Shown here piece by piece: positions 22,759 through 33,755 of a DNA stretch of 64,000 bases. The DNA is from Rhynchopus sp. YZ270_cl-10 (Eukaryota > Euglenozoa > Diplonemea > Diplonemida > Diplonemidae), in contig OZ037834.1 in assembly GCA_964035575.1 (NCBI GenBank), positions 1 to 64,000 on the forward strand. The letters run 5' to 3'. Each line of letters starts with the position of its first letter. Position 1 is the first letter of the stretch. Both the position numbers and the translations under genes were made by a program. The notes beneath the pieces were generated by a model that saw nothing but the letters and a program-made list of their open reading frames with translations, searched no databases and had not been told where the DNA came from.

Positions 22759-23908
22759 ATTGTATATCATACATTCCATGGTTCTCCGTATAGAAAAGCC
22801 TGTTTGTGGAGCCAGTTTAAAGTGATAAAAAATCCGCCAAAAAAATCGTGCGACCCCGGAATTTTTTCAGATCGATCCGGAAATTCACTGCCGCCCATTT
22901 TCGAGGGTCAACAATTCATGACTTGAGTCGTAAATGGAACTGTCCGTGGACACATGGATTTTATAAATTTTTTCCCCCGATTTTTTTTTCGATTTTTATT
23001 TATTTGGAAAGATCGGGTACGAAAACGTTCAATTCCGGGGTCGCACGATTTTTTTTATGCCTCTGTGGATGGTTAGGTGATTTTTGGCTGTGGTACCCCC
23101 TTTGGGAACATTTCTATGTAGGTTTCTTAAGGACTTCCTTAAGAAAACCTCCTCTTTGGGTAGCAACACAGTGGCGTTTGTAAATTGATTTCTTTTTGGA
23201 TAAAGTTTTCGGTTTTTGTTTCTTTGGATTTATTTTTTACAAATCCTTCAATTCGGACACATTTTTTATCCCGGAAACACACTCCACGGTATGCAACTTT
23301 TGGTGGAGCCAACCCTTTTTTTCACGTTTCTATGCAGGTTTCTTAAGGACTTCCTTTAGAAAACCTCCTATTTGGGTCACCACACAGTGGCGTCTCTAAA
23401 TTGGGTTTTTTTTGAAGAAAGTTTTCGATTTTTTTTTCTTTGGATTTATTTTTTACAAATCTTTCAATTCCGACCATTTTTTAATTCCTGAAACACACTC
23501 CACGGTACGCAACTTTTGGTGGAGCCGACCCCCTTTTATGCACTGAAATCCCTATACGTTACTGTATAAAGACCCATGGAGCCACTTTAAATTGACTTCT
23601 ACTCCACGAAAGTGGTCGATTTTTTTTATGGTGAAAAGCGGGGAGCTCGGAAATTCACTGCCGCTGGTTTTCAGGGAGACAAAATTACATGTCACACACC
23701 CACCTCACCGAGAGCCAAAACAGAAATACGCTCACCTCGATATTTTTTTTGAAAAAAAAATTTATTTTTCTGGATTTTTATTTCTTTGGATCCGGCCGTT
23801 TCGAAACGTTCAATTGCGGGGTCGGACGATCAAAAATATGCATCTCACATTTCTGAGTGCAAAATATGAAAAAGTATACGGAGAACCATGGAATGTATGA
23901 TATACAAT
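22759..23908. mobile_element. 1.15 kb element with perfect 34-bp terminal inverted repeats
   Basis: ATTGTATATCATACATTCCA..CCGTATA at 22759-22792 is exactly reverse-complemented at 23875-23908. The interior has diverged ~210 bp tandem units, for instance GGTTTCTTAAGGACTTCCTT at 23128 and 23338. No ORF of note. It sits inside the larger 17.9-24.0 kb structure and shares its right end with it. Confidence 0.7.
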
Positions 23909-24067
23909 GAGTGTATAGATCTGACTATAACCCTGTGTATATGTGTATACATTTGACTTTCACCCAAAAAAACAATTTGGGACTAATAAAAACGCGAAGG
24001 AGAAAGAGAGAGAGAGAGACGTTTGTAAGGTGTACCCACAAGTCTCGTGGTGATGGGTCTTACCTTT

Positions 24068-24200
24068 ATACTGTGTTTTGAAAAGAAAAAAAAAACTGGA
24101 CCAGAAAATACATGGACCAGAATAATCATGGACCTTTTGGAATTTTTTTATGGGCCAATTTTTCTGGTCCATTATTCTTTCAAAACACGGTATTAAGGGG
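24068..24200. repeat. Short inverted repeat around GGACCAGAA words
   Basis: The arms pair TACTGTGTTTTGAAAAG with CTTTCAAAACACGGTA, enclosing alternating TGGACCAGAAAATACATGG-type words. Probably a small foldback element. No duplication is clear at its borders. Confidence 0.5.
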
Positions 24201-24560
24201 GAGGGGGGGTGAAGTGAAACAAAAAGGAGGGATATTACGTTTACCCCACCCAACCCCCTGCAAACATCATGCGAAAATGTGAACGCTGGCTCATTTTATT
24301 TTTTTATTTTTTTTACTTTCTTTTTGGGGGGATATCTGCTTGATGAACAAAGTGTGAAGCAACGGTGTCATCAAAACAGGGGAACAAGGGGTACGATAAC
24401 AATCCACAATAACACGTTGGCAATAATCACAAAAACAAAAACAAAAACAAAAACTTGAAAATATTTGCACATATGTTGGAGAAAAAGAAATGTAAAATAT
24501 AAAAATACGCCTGAAGCGGGAACAAAGGTTGATGCAAAAAGGTCGATACGAATCATCGAT

Positions 24561-26777
24561 TTAGACAGGTGTGCAGGAACCGTCGGTGAGCGAGAGCAAG
24601 ACGCGGCTGGACTCCGTGACCGTGCAGGGGAAGACGTGCTGTGTGCCGCCGATCAGCACGGTTGTCTCGACAATCTCACCCGGGAAGCCCGACAGCTCCA
24701 CGGTGGCAGACTGGGTCGAGACGGCAAGGTTGCTGTATCTGGAGGACGACACGGAGACCCACTTCGAGAGCTCGCCCATCAAGACGTATCCGTTTGCGAG
24801 CACGGGTGCGACTGTCCACATGTTGAAGGACCACTTGTCGGTGGCGGGCAGCGAAACCGGCGCCTCTGCATGGAAAGGCTGTGGTGTGGTCGTGTTGGCC
24901 TCCCACGCATAGCGTTCGTGTGTTTCCTCGAAGAGCTCGCCCACCTGCAGCATGTACGCAGAGTTCTCAGCCGCAAGCACGTATTTGTACTCAGCACCGT
25001 TCAGGAACGTTGTCGCAGCCCAGACACTTCCGGTAGGGCCGTTGCCGATCCCTGCCATCTTGTAGAAGGCTGAGTCGATGAGTGTCGCAGGCGTGTCCGG
25101 TGCAAGCAGCTTCCCCCCCGCAGTCGTCGACTTCATGATCAGCGCAACGTCGCTGTAGCCGATCTTGTCCGACGGGGCGACCGGCCCTGTCGAGAGTGTG
25201 GACACGGCGGACTGAAGGCGGTTGTAGCGCTCCTGCACGGTGCCGTACTTAGGGCTCTTCGGGGCGTTGTCTTTTGTCCAGAAGTTGTCCTTTGTCGGCT
25301 TCACGGCGATTGCGTGGCCGAAGATGGAGGTCACACCCAAGGCACGCCACTGGTCGTTACCCGGGTGGTAATCACCCGAGGCGCGTGCCTGGGTGACGGC
25401 CTGGAGCTCAATGCTCTGCATCATGTGGCGTGGCCACGACATGCAGTACTGGATGGTGAGGCTGTTGCGTGCCGCAGCTGTGCCCATCTGCATGAGCCAT
25501 TGGCGTGCGAGGGTTGCGGACTGCGTGGTGCACTTCATCTCGGAGAACTCGTTGAACAGCCAGTCCTGCTCGTATGTGTGGAGGCCCCACTTCTTCGCGT
25601 CCGCCATCAGCCAGTCCCAGAACTCTTGCTGGAGGGGCATGGCGAGGCCGCTGTGGGAGTCTTGCTCGATGATGAAGTCCCACTGCCCTCCGTTCTGCTT
25701 TGCGTAGTCTGTGTTCGCAGACCAGTAGCGGTTGTGTGCGACAATCGGCCACTCCCCCGTGCCCTTGTACACAGCGTCGATGCCGTTCGGGAAGATGGAG
25801 GGCATTGCGGTCCAGTTCTTGACACCGTTGCCGTCGCCCTTGAAGTACCACCAGCTGTCCATGAGCCAGTGCTTGTAGGGCACCTTCTCCTTCTGCGCGT
25901 TGGTGTAGACGTCGAGCATCGTCTCCTCGTAGCTCTTGCCCTCCTCCGTCGTGTAGTAGTACCACGCACCGTTGTCCGTCGAGTACCCAAGGTAGTTCGT
26001 CGTGAAGTCTGACGCCGCTGTCTCCCTGTCCTTCCCATAGCGGCGCAGCAGCTTCTCCCCCCAGCGGTGCATCGACTTCGCAGGGCTGCCGTCTCCCAGC
26101 GACACAATCGTGTCAAGTGTGAAGCCTGCTGGGATCGAGGTCACACCCCCCATCACGCCAAAGGCAACGTTCTTGCTGTCCTGCAGCGCCTGCGAGTGTG
26201 CCATGAACTGCGATGCGGACGAGATCACAAGCGACGTTGTGTTGCTGAAGAGCACCAGCGGGCCTGAGTTCTCAAGCCCACCCGCCATGTCGCTGATGTC
26301 CTGCGTGTGGCCGACCTTGTACGACGCCCCAAGCATGGCACCACGGTACTGCAGGTAGCCCGGTGTCGTTGTGACGCCCTCCACTACGAAGGAGGGGTAC
26401 TGGCTCACAAGCGCGTCGTTGCTCGACACGTTCGTGCCGTTGAGCCCTGTGGGGAACTCCTGCCTGTAGAGCACAGTCTCGCCATCGTCGTACGTGAACA
26501 CAGTTGTCCTGAACGCGACCGGGCCCCACTGCGTTGTGGATGCGGCGAACGTGCCGTACGCGTCTGTGCCGTTGTACGTCTCTGTCTTGACCACCTTCAG
26601 CGTCGAGTCTCCTGCGCAATACGTCTTCGCATCCGCGGTGACACACGTGTCACCACCCACCAGGTGCGGCACATCGTCAACAAAGAGTGTGTGCTGCGTG
26701 CCATCCACGCGCACCGTCATGCGGCAGGACACACCTGTAGCCACCATGCCTAGGCATAGCGCCGTTAACACACGCAT
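24561..26777 (-). CDS. Secreted glycoside hydrolase-like protein (putative TIM-barrel, alpha-galactosidase clan-like)
   Basis: 738 residues in one exon. Residues 1-18 (MRVLTALCLGMVATGVSC) form a signal peptide and there is no later membrane helix, so it should be secreted or lumenal. Several NxT/S sites fit a glycoprotein. The N-terminal ~240 residues look like a beta-sandwich. From about 260 comes a barrel-like region with STDNGAWYYY (266-275), MDSWWYFKG (306-314), IVAHNRYW (345-352), HTYEQDWLFNE (400-410) and ARASGDYHPGNDQW (464-477). By analogy with retaining alpha-galactosidase clan enzymes, D405 in YEQDW could be the nucleophile and D469 in RASGDY the acid/base. A C-terminal beta domain follows (about 640-738). 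Substrate unknown. The family assignment is inference from motif style. The leader ends in CAACACAGCACAG, a possible splice acceptor 7 bp before the ATG. Confidence 0.75.
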   Translation of the reverse strand: MRVLTALCLGMVATGVSCRMTVRVDGTQHTLFVDDVPHLVGGDTCVTADAKTYCAGDSTLKVVKTETYNGTDAYGTFAASTTQWGPVAFRTTVFTYDDGETVLYRQEFPTGLNGTNVSSNDALVSQYPSFVVEGVTTTPGYLQYRGAMLGASYKVGHTQDISDMAGGLENSGPLVLFSNTTSLVISSASQFMAHSQALQDSKNVAFGVMGGVTSIPAGFTLDTIVSLGDGSPAKSMHRWGEKLLRRYGKDRETAASDFTTNYLGYSTDNGAWYYYTTEEGKSYEETMLDVYTNAQKEKVPYKHWLMDSWWYFKGDGNGVKNWTAMPSIFPNGIDAVYKGTGEWPIVAHNRYWSANTDYAKQNGGQWDFIIEQDSHSGLAMPLQQEFWDWLMADAKKWGLHTYEQDWLFNEFSEMKCTTQSATLARQWLMQMGTAAARNSLTIQYCMSWPRHMMQSIELQAVTQARASGDYHPGNDQWRALGVTSIFGHAIAVKPTKDNFWTKDNAPKSPKYGTVQERYNRLQSAVSTLSTGPVAPSDKIGYSDVALIMKSTTAGGKLLAPDTPATLIDSAFYKMAGIGNGPTGSVWAATTFLNGAEYKYVLAAENSAYMLQVGELFEETHERYAWEANTTTPQPFHAEAPVSLPATDKWSFNMWTVAPVLANGYVLMGELSKWVSVSSSRYSNLAVSTQSATVELSGFPGEIVETTVLIGGTQHVFPCTVTESSRVLLSLTDGSCTPV

Positions 26778-27004
26778 GAGAGTGCTGTGCTGTGTTGTAT
26801 GTGTATATATCTAAGGGGGTAAGGTAGTTAAAACGGGGGTGCTTGTGTCAGGGCATGTGTCCGCAGAAGAAAGGAGAAAGGGGTGAGAAGGTGGTAGTTT
26901 GCTTATTTTCCTCGTTTTATCTGCTGTTCGTGTCTTCGGGTTAGTAGCGTGTGCAGCTTGCCGCGCGCAACCTTTTTCTTTTGTTTGTTTGAGAGACAAA
27001 GATC

Positions 27005-27235
27005 CGATGGACCTGAGAGTACACACATTGGGGCCATATTCTATTCGTTATCAAACACACACACACACACACAAGTGGGCCATACTCCGTTCAGGCGTTA
27101 CCCACTCTAAACCCGTTATCAAACACACACACACACACACACATTCAGTTGGGGGCCATATTCTGCGCAAGAATTACCCCTATTAGTTATCAAACACATT
27201 CTGTGCAATGCCCCATTCTTATGTACTACCCACTG
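27005..27235. repeat. (CA)n-bearing GGGCCATATTCT repeat block
   Basis: Three imperfect units each join GGGGCCATATTCT or GTGGGCCATACTCCGTTCAG to GTTATCAAACACACACAC. The unit at about 27075-27145 is found again, reverse-complemented, in the intron at 38.24-38.31 kb. Related words lie near 39.97 and 43.24 kb. Confidence 0.8.
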
Positions 27236-27560
27236 CTTTCACACACCTACTCACGCAGACACATCTAAAGAACCTGAAGAAAGAACCAAGCCATCCGCTG
27301 TGGCCTGGCAAGCATATATCTCCACCTCTAACCCCCACCCCTCGTACCACCTCTGCCAGAAGACAGCGGTGTTTTGTCTTAGTCTAAGTTAGAGCTCCCA
27401 ACACACCTCACCCACTACGTTCACAGAAATGAACACAGACGGGGATCACATGAACAACAAAAGGACGTTCTTTTATGCAAAACTAAGAAAAAAAATTAAA
27501 AGTTAAGACGAGCCCAAGCCCCACGCACTTAGATCACCTACCCACCCCTCGCTAGCTCCC

Positions 27561-28616
27561 TTATATTTGCGGGTCCGGCTGTTGCTGCTCCAGACCACCT
27601 CTAGAGCTGCCACGGGAGGCCACGTCTAGCTGCACGCCTGAGAGGCTGTTCGCGTCTGCCATGCTGCTTGTGGGGGAGAACACTGCTTGGAAGGCGCAGG
27701 CAGCGCCGCCACGTGGTACACTCTGGTTGAGCGACCTATGGCAGTACGTAGCGTAGTCAGCCGGGTGGCGGTACTCTGTCGTGGCACCGCCACAACCACC
27801 ACTGGCATCAGGGGGACGTGGTGCACTCTTGACACCACCCTCCAGCCCCGCAGGCTCAGGCCCACCCGACTGCAGCGCCTCTCTAAGCTCTGCAAAAGCA
27901 CGTTCGTTTTCCACCCGCGGGATGACCTCTGTCTTGCCGATCTTGCCGTCCTGCACATACACCGCACGGCTGGCATACCACTTCATCTCTGGGTCGTGCG
28001 TGACCATGATGAGCGTGACGTTGTCCTGTTTGTTCATTTTGATGAGCAGATCGATCACGATTTTGGTGTTTCTGGTGTCAAGATCGCCGGTGGGTTCGTC
28101 GAGGAGAAGGATGGAGGGGCGGTTTGCCATGGCGCGAGCGATGGTGACACGCTGCTGCTCACCTCCGGAGAGCATGTTGGGGTAGTGGTCACGCCGGTCG
28201 TACATCCCCACTGCACGCAGCAGCTCTGCAGCGCGTTCCTTCTGCTGCTCCGCAGTGAGCTTCCCGGACAGCACCATGGGCACCGTCACGTTCTCCTCTG
28301 CCGTCATTGTCCCTAGCAGGTTGAACGTCTGGAACACAAACCCTAATGTGTGCAGACGCAGGTCTGCGTACACGTGGTCCTCGGTCTTGACACCGAGACG
28401 GCGCCCCATGATGTGGAGGTTGCCCTTAGTGGCTTGGTCGATGGTGCCGAGGATGTTGAGGAGTGTCGTCTTGCCGCCACCTGATGTCCCGTAGATCACG
28501 CAGAACTCACCTTCGGCAACGTCGAGGCTGACACCACGCAGGGCGGTGACACCTTCGACACCGAGGAGATACGTCTTGTGGATGTTCTCGCAGCTGACAA
28601 CCACGTTTTGAGACAT
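27561..28616 (-). CDS. ABC transporter ATP-binding protein, MacB/LolD-like, half-size
   Basis: 351 residues, a single nucleotide-binding domain with no membrane span. Motifs are complete: Walker [10 protein letters not shown] (43-51), Q-loop Q96 in VFQTFNLLG, signature LSGGEQQR (149-156), Walker [14 protein letters not shown] (168-180) with E174, and H-loop H207 in VTHDP. It should hydrolyse ATP and power a separate membrane partner. The spacing and [11 protein letters not shown] match the bacterial-like MacB/LolD/FtsE group, also known in some protists. Residues 235-351 are a low-complexity Gly/Pro/Ser tail absent from bacterial members. The ATG is preceded by a pyrimidine-rich leader (28620-28680 on the minus strand). 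No permease is encoded nearby. Confidence 0.9.
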   Translation of the reverse strand: MSQNVVVSCENIHKTYLLGVEGVTALRGVSLDVAEGEFCVIYGTSGGGKTTLLNILGTIDQATKGNLHIMGRRLGVKTEDHVYADLRLHTLGFVFQTFNLLGTMTAEENVTVPMVLSGKLTAEQQKERAAELLRAVGMYDRRDHYPNMLSGGEQQRVTIARAMANRPSILLLDEPTGDLDTRNTKIVIDLLIKMNKQDNVTLIMVTHDPEMKWYASRAVYVQDGKIGKTEVIPRVENERAFAELREALQSGGPEPAGLEGGVKSAPRPPDASGGCGGATTEYRHPADYATYCHRSLNQSVPRGGAACAFQAVFSPTSSMADANSLSGVQLDVASRGSSRGGLEQQQPDPQI

Positions 28617-28712
28617 CGTTTAAACGGAGGAAGAGAAAAGAGAAAGGGTTTACAGGGAAGGAAAGGGAGGGGTAAAAGGGTGTCTGGAGGGTTGAATTTT
28701 AGGGGAAAAGAG

Positions 28713-28898
28713 AGGAATGAGCCGTTCAAAAGCGTGCCTTTTAGAAGAGCTACGCAAACACCCCAACGGACCCGCAAGCGCAAAAGACGCTGCAATCTCG
28801 CCCTGGTGTATTCCTCTACTGACGACGATGCACAACCCAAAAGGCTTAAGAAGCCCTCCCCCCCAAGAAGCAGAAACAAAAGAAAGTCACCCCCTCAA
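28713..28898 (+). other. Possible plus-strand exon or fragment, Lys/Arg-rich
   Basis: The frame reads QRTRKRKRRCNLALVYSS, then DDDAQPKRLKKPSPP and NKRKSPPQ, like a basic nuclear protein with two NLS-like patches. It runs into an 18-C tract where the palindrome train begins. The sequence after the train (33771-33919) is similar in style. A GT follows Q at 28899, but GTGACC is unlike the GTATGY donors of the certain introns here. No start codon is clear. Confidence 0.25.
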
Positions 28899-28922
28899 GT
28901 GACCCCCCCCCCCCCCCCCCTA

Positions 28923-30097
28923 GGTGGGGGCAAAACCTTCAGGACGGGTGAGGCATTTTGACTTTTTTGGACTTCCGCGCAAAGTACCCACAAACCACCC
29001 CTCATACCCACCCAGAAATGGGTCAGAAACACCCTGTGACCCGAAAATCCATGCTAAGGGCGACTCAGAATATGAAAAAATGCAAAAAAATAGTGAAAAA
29101 GTGGCCTTTTGACGGTTTTGGCCATGTTGGGTAAAATGGCCATTTTTGGACAAAAAAATCAAAAAAACAGCAAAATTTCGACGTCATGACAGCTGCTTGG
29201 GCACAAACCTACCCCAGGGAGGTCCTGTGAGTCCATTCCGACCTGTTTTGGACACTTTAGGTACTTTTTTTGGCCGTTTTTTGGTGTTTTTAGGTCAAAA
29301 AACATCCCCGGACTATCCCCGGACCGGACTTGCGCCCTGCTTTCAGACCCACTCTGGGCCAAAAAATGGGTGAAAACCCCCGAAAAAGCACTCCGGGAAC
29401 CCAGATAGTTCCAAATATCCACCAGAAACCCACCCAAACACCTCAAAAACATGCCAGAAAAATATTTTTAAAAACACACTTTTTCAAATAAGTTATTATG
29501 GAACCTGCCCAGATGAACTTTTTGAAAAAAGTGTGTTTTTGAAAATATTTTTCTGGCATGTTTTTGAGGTGTTTGGGTGGGTTTCTAGTGGATATTTGGA
29601 ACTATCTGGGTTCCCGGAGTGCTTTTTCGGGGGTTTTCACCCATTTTTTGGCCCAGAGTGGGTCCAAAAGCAGGGCGCAAGTCGCGGCCCAGGGACGTCC
29701 AGGGTAAAGTCCAGGGTATTTTTTGACCTAAAAACACCAAAAAACGGCCAAAAAAAGTACCTAAAGTGTCCAAAACAGGTCGGAATGGACTCACAGGACC
29801 TCCCTGGGGTAGGTTTGTGCCCAAGCAGCTGTCATGACGTCGAAATTTTGCTGTTTTTTTGATTTTTTTGTCCAAAAATGGCCATTTTACCCAACATGGC
29901 CAAAACCGTCAAAAGGCCACTTTTTCACTATTTTTTTGCATTTTTTCATATTCTGAGTCGCCCTTAGCATGGATTTTCGGGTCACAGGGTGTTTCTGACC
30001 CATTTCTGGGTGGGTATGAGGGGTGGTTTGTACGTACTTTGCGCGGAAGTCCAAAAAAGTCAAAATGCCTCAAAAAAATAGGGGTTTTGCCCCCACC
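28923..30097. mobile_element. Long palindrome 1 (foldback element) with TA flanks
   Basis: 1,175 bp. The left arm (to ~29490) is mirrored by the right arm (from ~29530) with few differences. The ends are identical for 14 bp (GGTGGGGGCAAAAC, inverted), then differ for about 20 bp, then match through the long arms. TA flanks both sides (28921-28922 and 30098-30099), with runs of 18 C just outside each TA. The mirrored ORFs it generates are not genes. Its arms are homologous to those of palindromes 2 and 3. Confidence 0.85.
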
Positions 30098-30119
30098 TAC
30101 CCCCCCCCCCCCCCCCCTA

Positions 30120-31705
30120 GGGGGTCCGACTCCTAATAGACTTGTGTATAAAATTTCGTACAAAAAACTCATTATTAAACTTCTGGTCATTTCCAAGGCA
30201 ACTGCGGGTGAAACACACCCTCAGAGTGGGTCACAGGGGGCCTGTGGGCCGAAAAACGACCCAGAAGCCACCCCAGAATACAAAAAAATGGAAAAAAATA
30301 GTGAAAAAACGGCTTTTTTCAGGTTTTGGCCATATTGGGCAAAATAGCGATTTTTCAAGAAAAACCCAAAAAAACGGTTATTTTTTGACATCACAAAACC
30401 TCCTTTGGCACAAATATACCCCAAAAGTGGCCCGTGAGTCCATTCCAACCTGTTTTGGACATATTTGACACTTTTGGAAGTGTTTTTTTGGTGTTTTTAC
30501 GTCAAAAAAAATACCCTGGCAATACCCTGACCGCGCTCCGGCAGCATTCCGGCATGCTGTTTGACCCATATAGGGGTCAAGAAATGGCCAAAAACCCCCG
30601 AAAAAGGACCCTGGGAGCCCAGATAGTTCCAAATTTCCACCACATCCCCACCCAAACACTGCAAAAACACGACAGAAAATCGTCTTAAAAAACACACTTT
30701 TTTCAAAAAGGTCGTCAGGCATGCTCCATAATGACCTTTTTGAAAAAAGTGTGTTTTTTAAGACGATTTTCTGTCGTGTTTTTGCGGTGTTTGGGTGGGG
30801 ATGTGGTGGATATTTGGAACTATCTGGGTTCCCGGAGTGCTTTTTCGGGGGTTTTTGGCCATTTCTTGACCCCTATATGGGTCAAACAGCATGCCGGAAT
30901 GCTGCCGGAGCGCGGTCAGGGTATTGCCAGGGTATTTTTTTTGACGTAAAAACACCAAAAAAACACTTCCAAAAGTGTCAAATATGTCCAAAACAGGTTG
31001 GAATGGACTCACGGGCCACTTTTGGGGTATATTTGTGCCAAAGGAGGTTTTGTGATGTCAAAAAATAGCCGTTTTTTTGGGTTTTTCTTGAAAAATCGCT
31101 ATCGTCAGACAGGCTCCATAATGACCTTTTTGAAAAAAGTGTGTTTTTTAAGACGATTTTCTGTCGTGTTTTTGCAGTGTTTGGGTGGGGATGTGGTGGA
31201 AATTTGGAACTATCTGGGCTCCCAGGGTCCTTTTTCGGGGGGTTTTGGCCATTTCTTGACCCCTATATGGGTCAAACAGCATGCCGGAATGCTGCCGGAG
31301 CGCGGTCAGGGTATTGCCAGGGTATTTTTTTTGACGTAAAAACACCAAAAAAACACTTCCAAAAGTGTCAAATATGTCCAAAACAGGTTGGAATGGACTC
31401 ACGGGCCACTTTTGGGGTATATTTGTGCCAAAGGAGGTTTTGTGATGTCAAAAAATAACCGTTTTTTTGGGGTTTTCTTGAAAAATCGCTATTTTGCCCA
31501 ATATGGCCAAAACCTGAAAAAAGCCGTTTTTTCACTATTTTTTTCCATTTTTTTGTATTCTGGGGTGGCTTCTGGGTCGTTTTTCGGCCCACAGGCCCCC
31601 TGTGACCCACTCTGAGGGTGTTTTTCACCCGCAGTTGCCTTGGAAATGACCAGAAGTTTAATAATGAGTTTTTTGTACGGTAATTTTACTCACAGTCGGA
31701 CCCCC
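30120..31705. mobile_element. Long palindrome 2 with TA flanks and a repeated half-arm
   Basis: Ends are GGGGGTCCGACT and its complement. TA lies at 30118-30119 and 31706-31707. The left arm is 30120-30718. The right side is present one and a half times: a partial arm at about 30730-31100, then the full arm from about 31105. The terminal 12 bp match, the next ~25 bp differ between ends, and the arms then pair from GTACAAAAAACTCATTATTA inward. Confidence 0.85.
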
Positions 31706-31706
31706 T

Positions 31707-31738
<32 letters not shown>

Positions 31739-31740
31739 TA

Positions 31741-32573
31741 GGCATACTGTGCAGGCGAGCCGTTTTTAGGCGAGTTTTTCGTTTTCCTGATTTTCAGGAA
31801 AAACTCGCCAAAAACTCGCCCTACTCGCCCATTACTCGCCTATTACTCGCCAAAACTCGCCAAAAACTCGCCAAAAACTCGCCAAAAACTCGCCTAAACT
31901 CGCCTAAACTCGCCCCAATTTGGGTGCAAATCCTGGTGCACATACGCACCTTGGGGGTGAAAATGTGCACCAGGATGCGAAAATGGAGGGCGGGGGTGAC
32001 TGATGACAACATGCCACTCGAAAACACAAAAAAATTGAAATTGTGTCACTTGTACGTCTAAAGGCAACCATGTCACGGCAGTGGCTGACAGGCATGTATG
32101 TAAACATTTGCTCCAGGGGAAGATCCAGGCGTGCCATAGATCCCGGGGGACAAGACGTGCTACAATCCGGAGGATGACGAAGACATGAGCCGGGGCTACA
32201 CTCGCTATACAACAATGTCCTCGCCATGCCGGTAAATGGCAACCCTGCAGGCCACCCCTTGGCGGTACTCCCCCACGACTACATCGCACCCATCTGTGCA
32301 AGCTTCATGGATCCGCAGAAGCTACAGCTGGACTGGTGGTACTGGTTGTGGAAGCCTACAAAGCAAACTGTAGAGGTCTTGTTCAAGTGGAACGAAAAAA
32401 ATTTTCTCTTCAAAACTCAAATTTCCCTCATATTTTCGTGTGTACACTTTTCCCAAGGTAAAATCCCTACCAAAAAAAAAAACTCGCCAAAACTCGCCCC
32501 CCAAAAATAGGCGAGTTTTAGGCGAGTTTTTGGCGAGTAGGCGAGTTTTTTTTACTCGCCCGCACAGTATGCC
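31741..32573. mobile_element. 833-bp TA-flanked element with subterminal ACTCGCC repeats
   Basis: Terminal inverted repeats GGCATACTGTGCAGGCGAG (left) and GGCATACTGTGCGGGCGAG (right, complemented) are bordered by TA at 31739-31740 and 32574-32575. Inside each end lie clustered ACTCGCC words: 11 on the plus strand in the left 175 bp and about 7 in both orientations at the right. This layout is typical of transposase-binding sites. The centre (31.92-32.45 kb) has a 135-codon minus ORF (31894-32301) that I do not recognise. TA duplication suggests a Tc1/mariner-type or similar mechanism. Confidence 0.85.
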
Positions 32574-32575
32574 TA

Positions 32576-33755
32576 GGGGGTCCGACTCCTAATAGACTTG
32601 TGTATAAAATTTCGTACAAAAAACTCATTATTAAACTTCTGGTCATTTCCAAGGTAACTGCGGGTGAAACACACCCTCAGAGTGGGTCACAGGGGGCCTG
32701 TGGGCCGAAAAACGACCCAGAAGCCACCCCAGAATACAAAAAAATGGAAAAAAATAGTGAAAAAACGGCTTTTTGACGGTTTTGGCCATGTTGGGCAAAA
32801 TAGCGGTTTTTCAAGAAAAACCCAAAAAAACGGTTATTTTTTGACATCACAAAACCTCCTTTGGCACAAATATACCCCAAAAGTGGCCTGTGAGTCCATT
32901 CCAACCTGTTTTGGACATATTTGACACTTTTGGAAGTGTTTTTTTGGTGTTTTTACGTCAAAAAACATACCCTGGCAATACCCTGACCGCGCTCCGGCAG
33001 CATTCCGGCATGCTGTTTGACCCATATAGGGGTCAAGAAATGGCCAAAAACCCCCGAAAAAGGACCCTGGGAGCCCAGATAGTTCCAAATTTCCACCACA
33101 TCCCCACCCAAACACCGCAAAAACACGACAGAATATCGTCTTAAAAAACACACTTTTTTCAAAAAGGTCGTCAGACAGGCTCCATAATGTGTGTTTTTTA
33201 AGACGATATTCTGTCGTGTTTTTGCGGTGTTTGGGTGGGGATGTGGTGGAAATTTGGAACTATCTGGGCTCCCAGGGTCCTTTTTCGGGGGTTTTTGGCC
33301 ATTTCTTGACCCCTATATGGGTCAAACAGCATGCCGGAATGCTGCCGGAGCGCGGTCAGGGTATTGCCAGGGTATGTTTTTTGACGTAAAAACACCAAAA
33401 AAACACTTCCAAAAGTGTCAAATATGTCCAAAACAGGTTGGAATGGACTCACAGGCCACTTTTGGGGTATATTTGTGCCAAAGGAGGTTTTGTGATGTCA
33501 AAAAATAACCGTTTTTTTGGGTTTTTCTTGAAAAACCGCTATTTTGCCCAACATGGCCAAAACCGTCAAAAAGCCGTTTTTTCACTATTTTTTTCCATTT
33601 TTTTGTATTCTGGGGTGGCTTCTGGGTCGTTTTTCGGCCCACAGGCCCCCTGTGACCCACTCTGAGGGTGTGTTTCACCCACAGTTGCCTTGGAAATGAC
33701 CAGAAGTTTAATAATGAGTTTTTTGTACGGTAATTTTACTCACAGTCGGACCCCC
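32576..33755. mobile_element. Long palindrome 3 with TA flanks
   Basis: 1,180 bp with arms about 32614-33165 and 33189-33738. Ends match palindrome 2 (GGGGGTCCGACT). TA lies at 32574-32575, shared with the neighbouring element, and at 33756-33757. The arms differ from those of palindrome 2 by scattered substitutions that are the same in both arms, for example GACGATATT versus GACGATTTT, so each palindrome is homogenised within itself. Confidence 0.87.

Larger units (their letters stand above)
17902..23965. mobile_element. 6.06 kb structure bounded by 66-bp inverted repeats
   Basis: 17902-17967 (GGGTGAAAGTCAAATGTATA...) is an exact reverse complement of 23900-23965. The outer flanks are direct repeats of AAAAAAACAA (17892-17901 and 23966-23975), a possible 10-bp target duplication, though A-rich. 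Long terminal repeats with a 9-11 bp duplication would suit a Mutator-like element. No transposase ORF is present. The inside is a nest of further inverted and direct repeats. Confidence 0.6.

Noticed and set aside
25314-26012. 232-codon plus ORF opposite the secreted enzyme
   Set aside because: Shadow of a GC-rich true gene, with no domain. The same applies to the plus ORFs opposite the PDI-ERV and pseudokinase genes.
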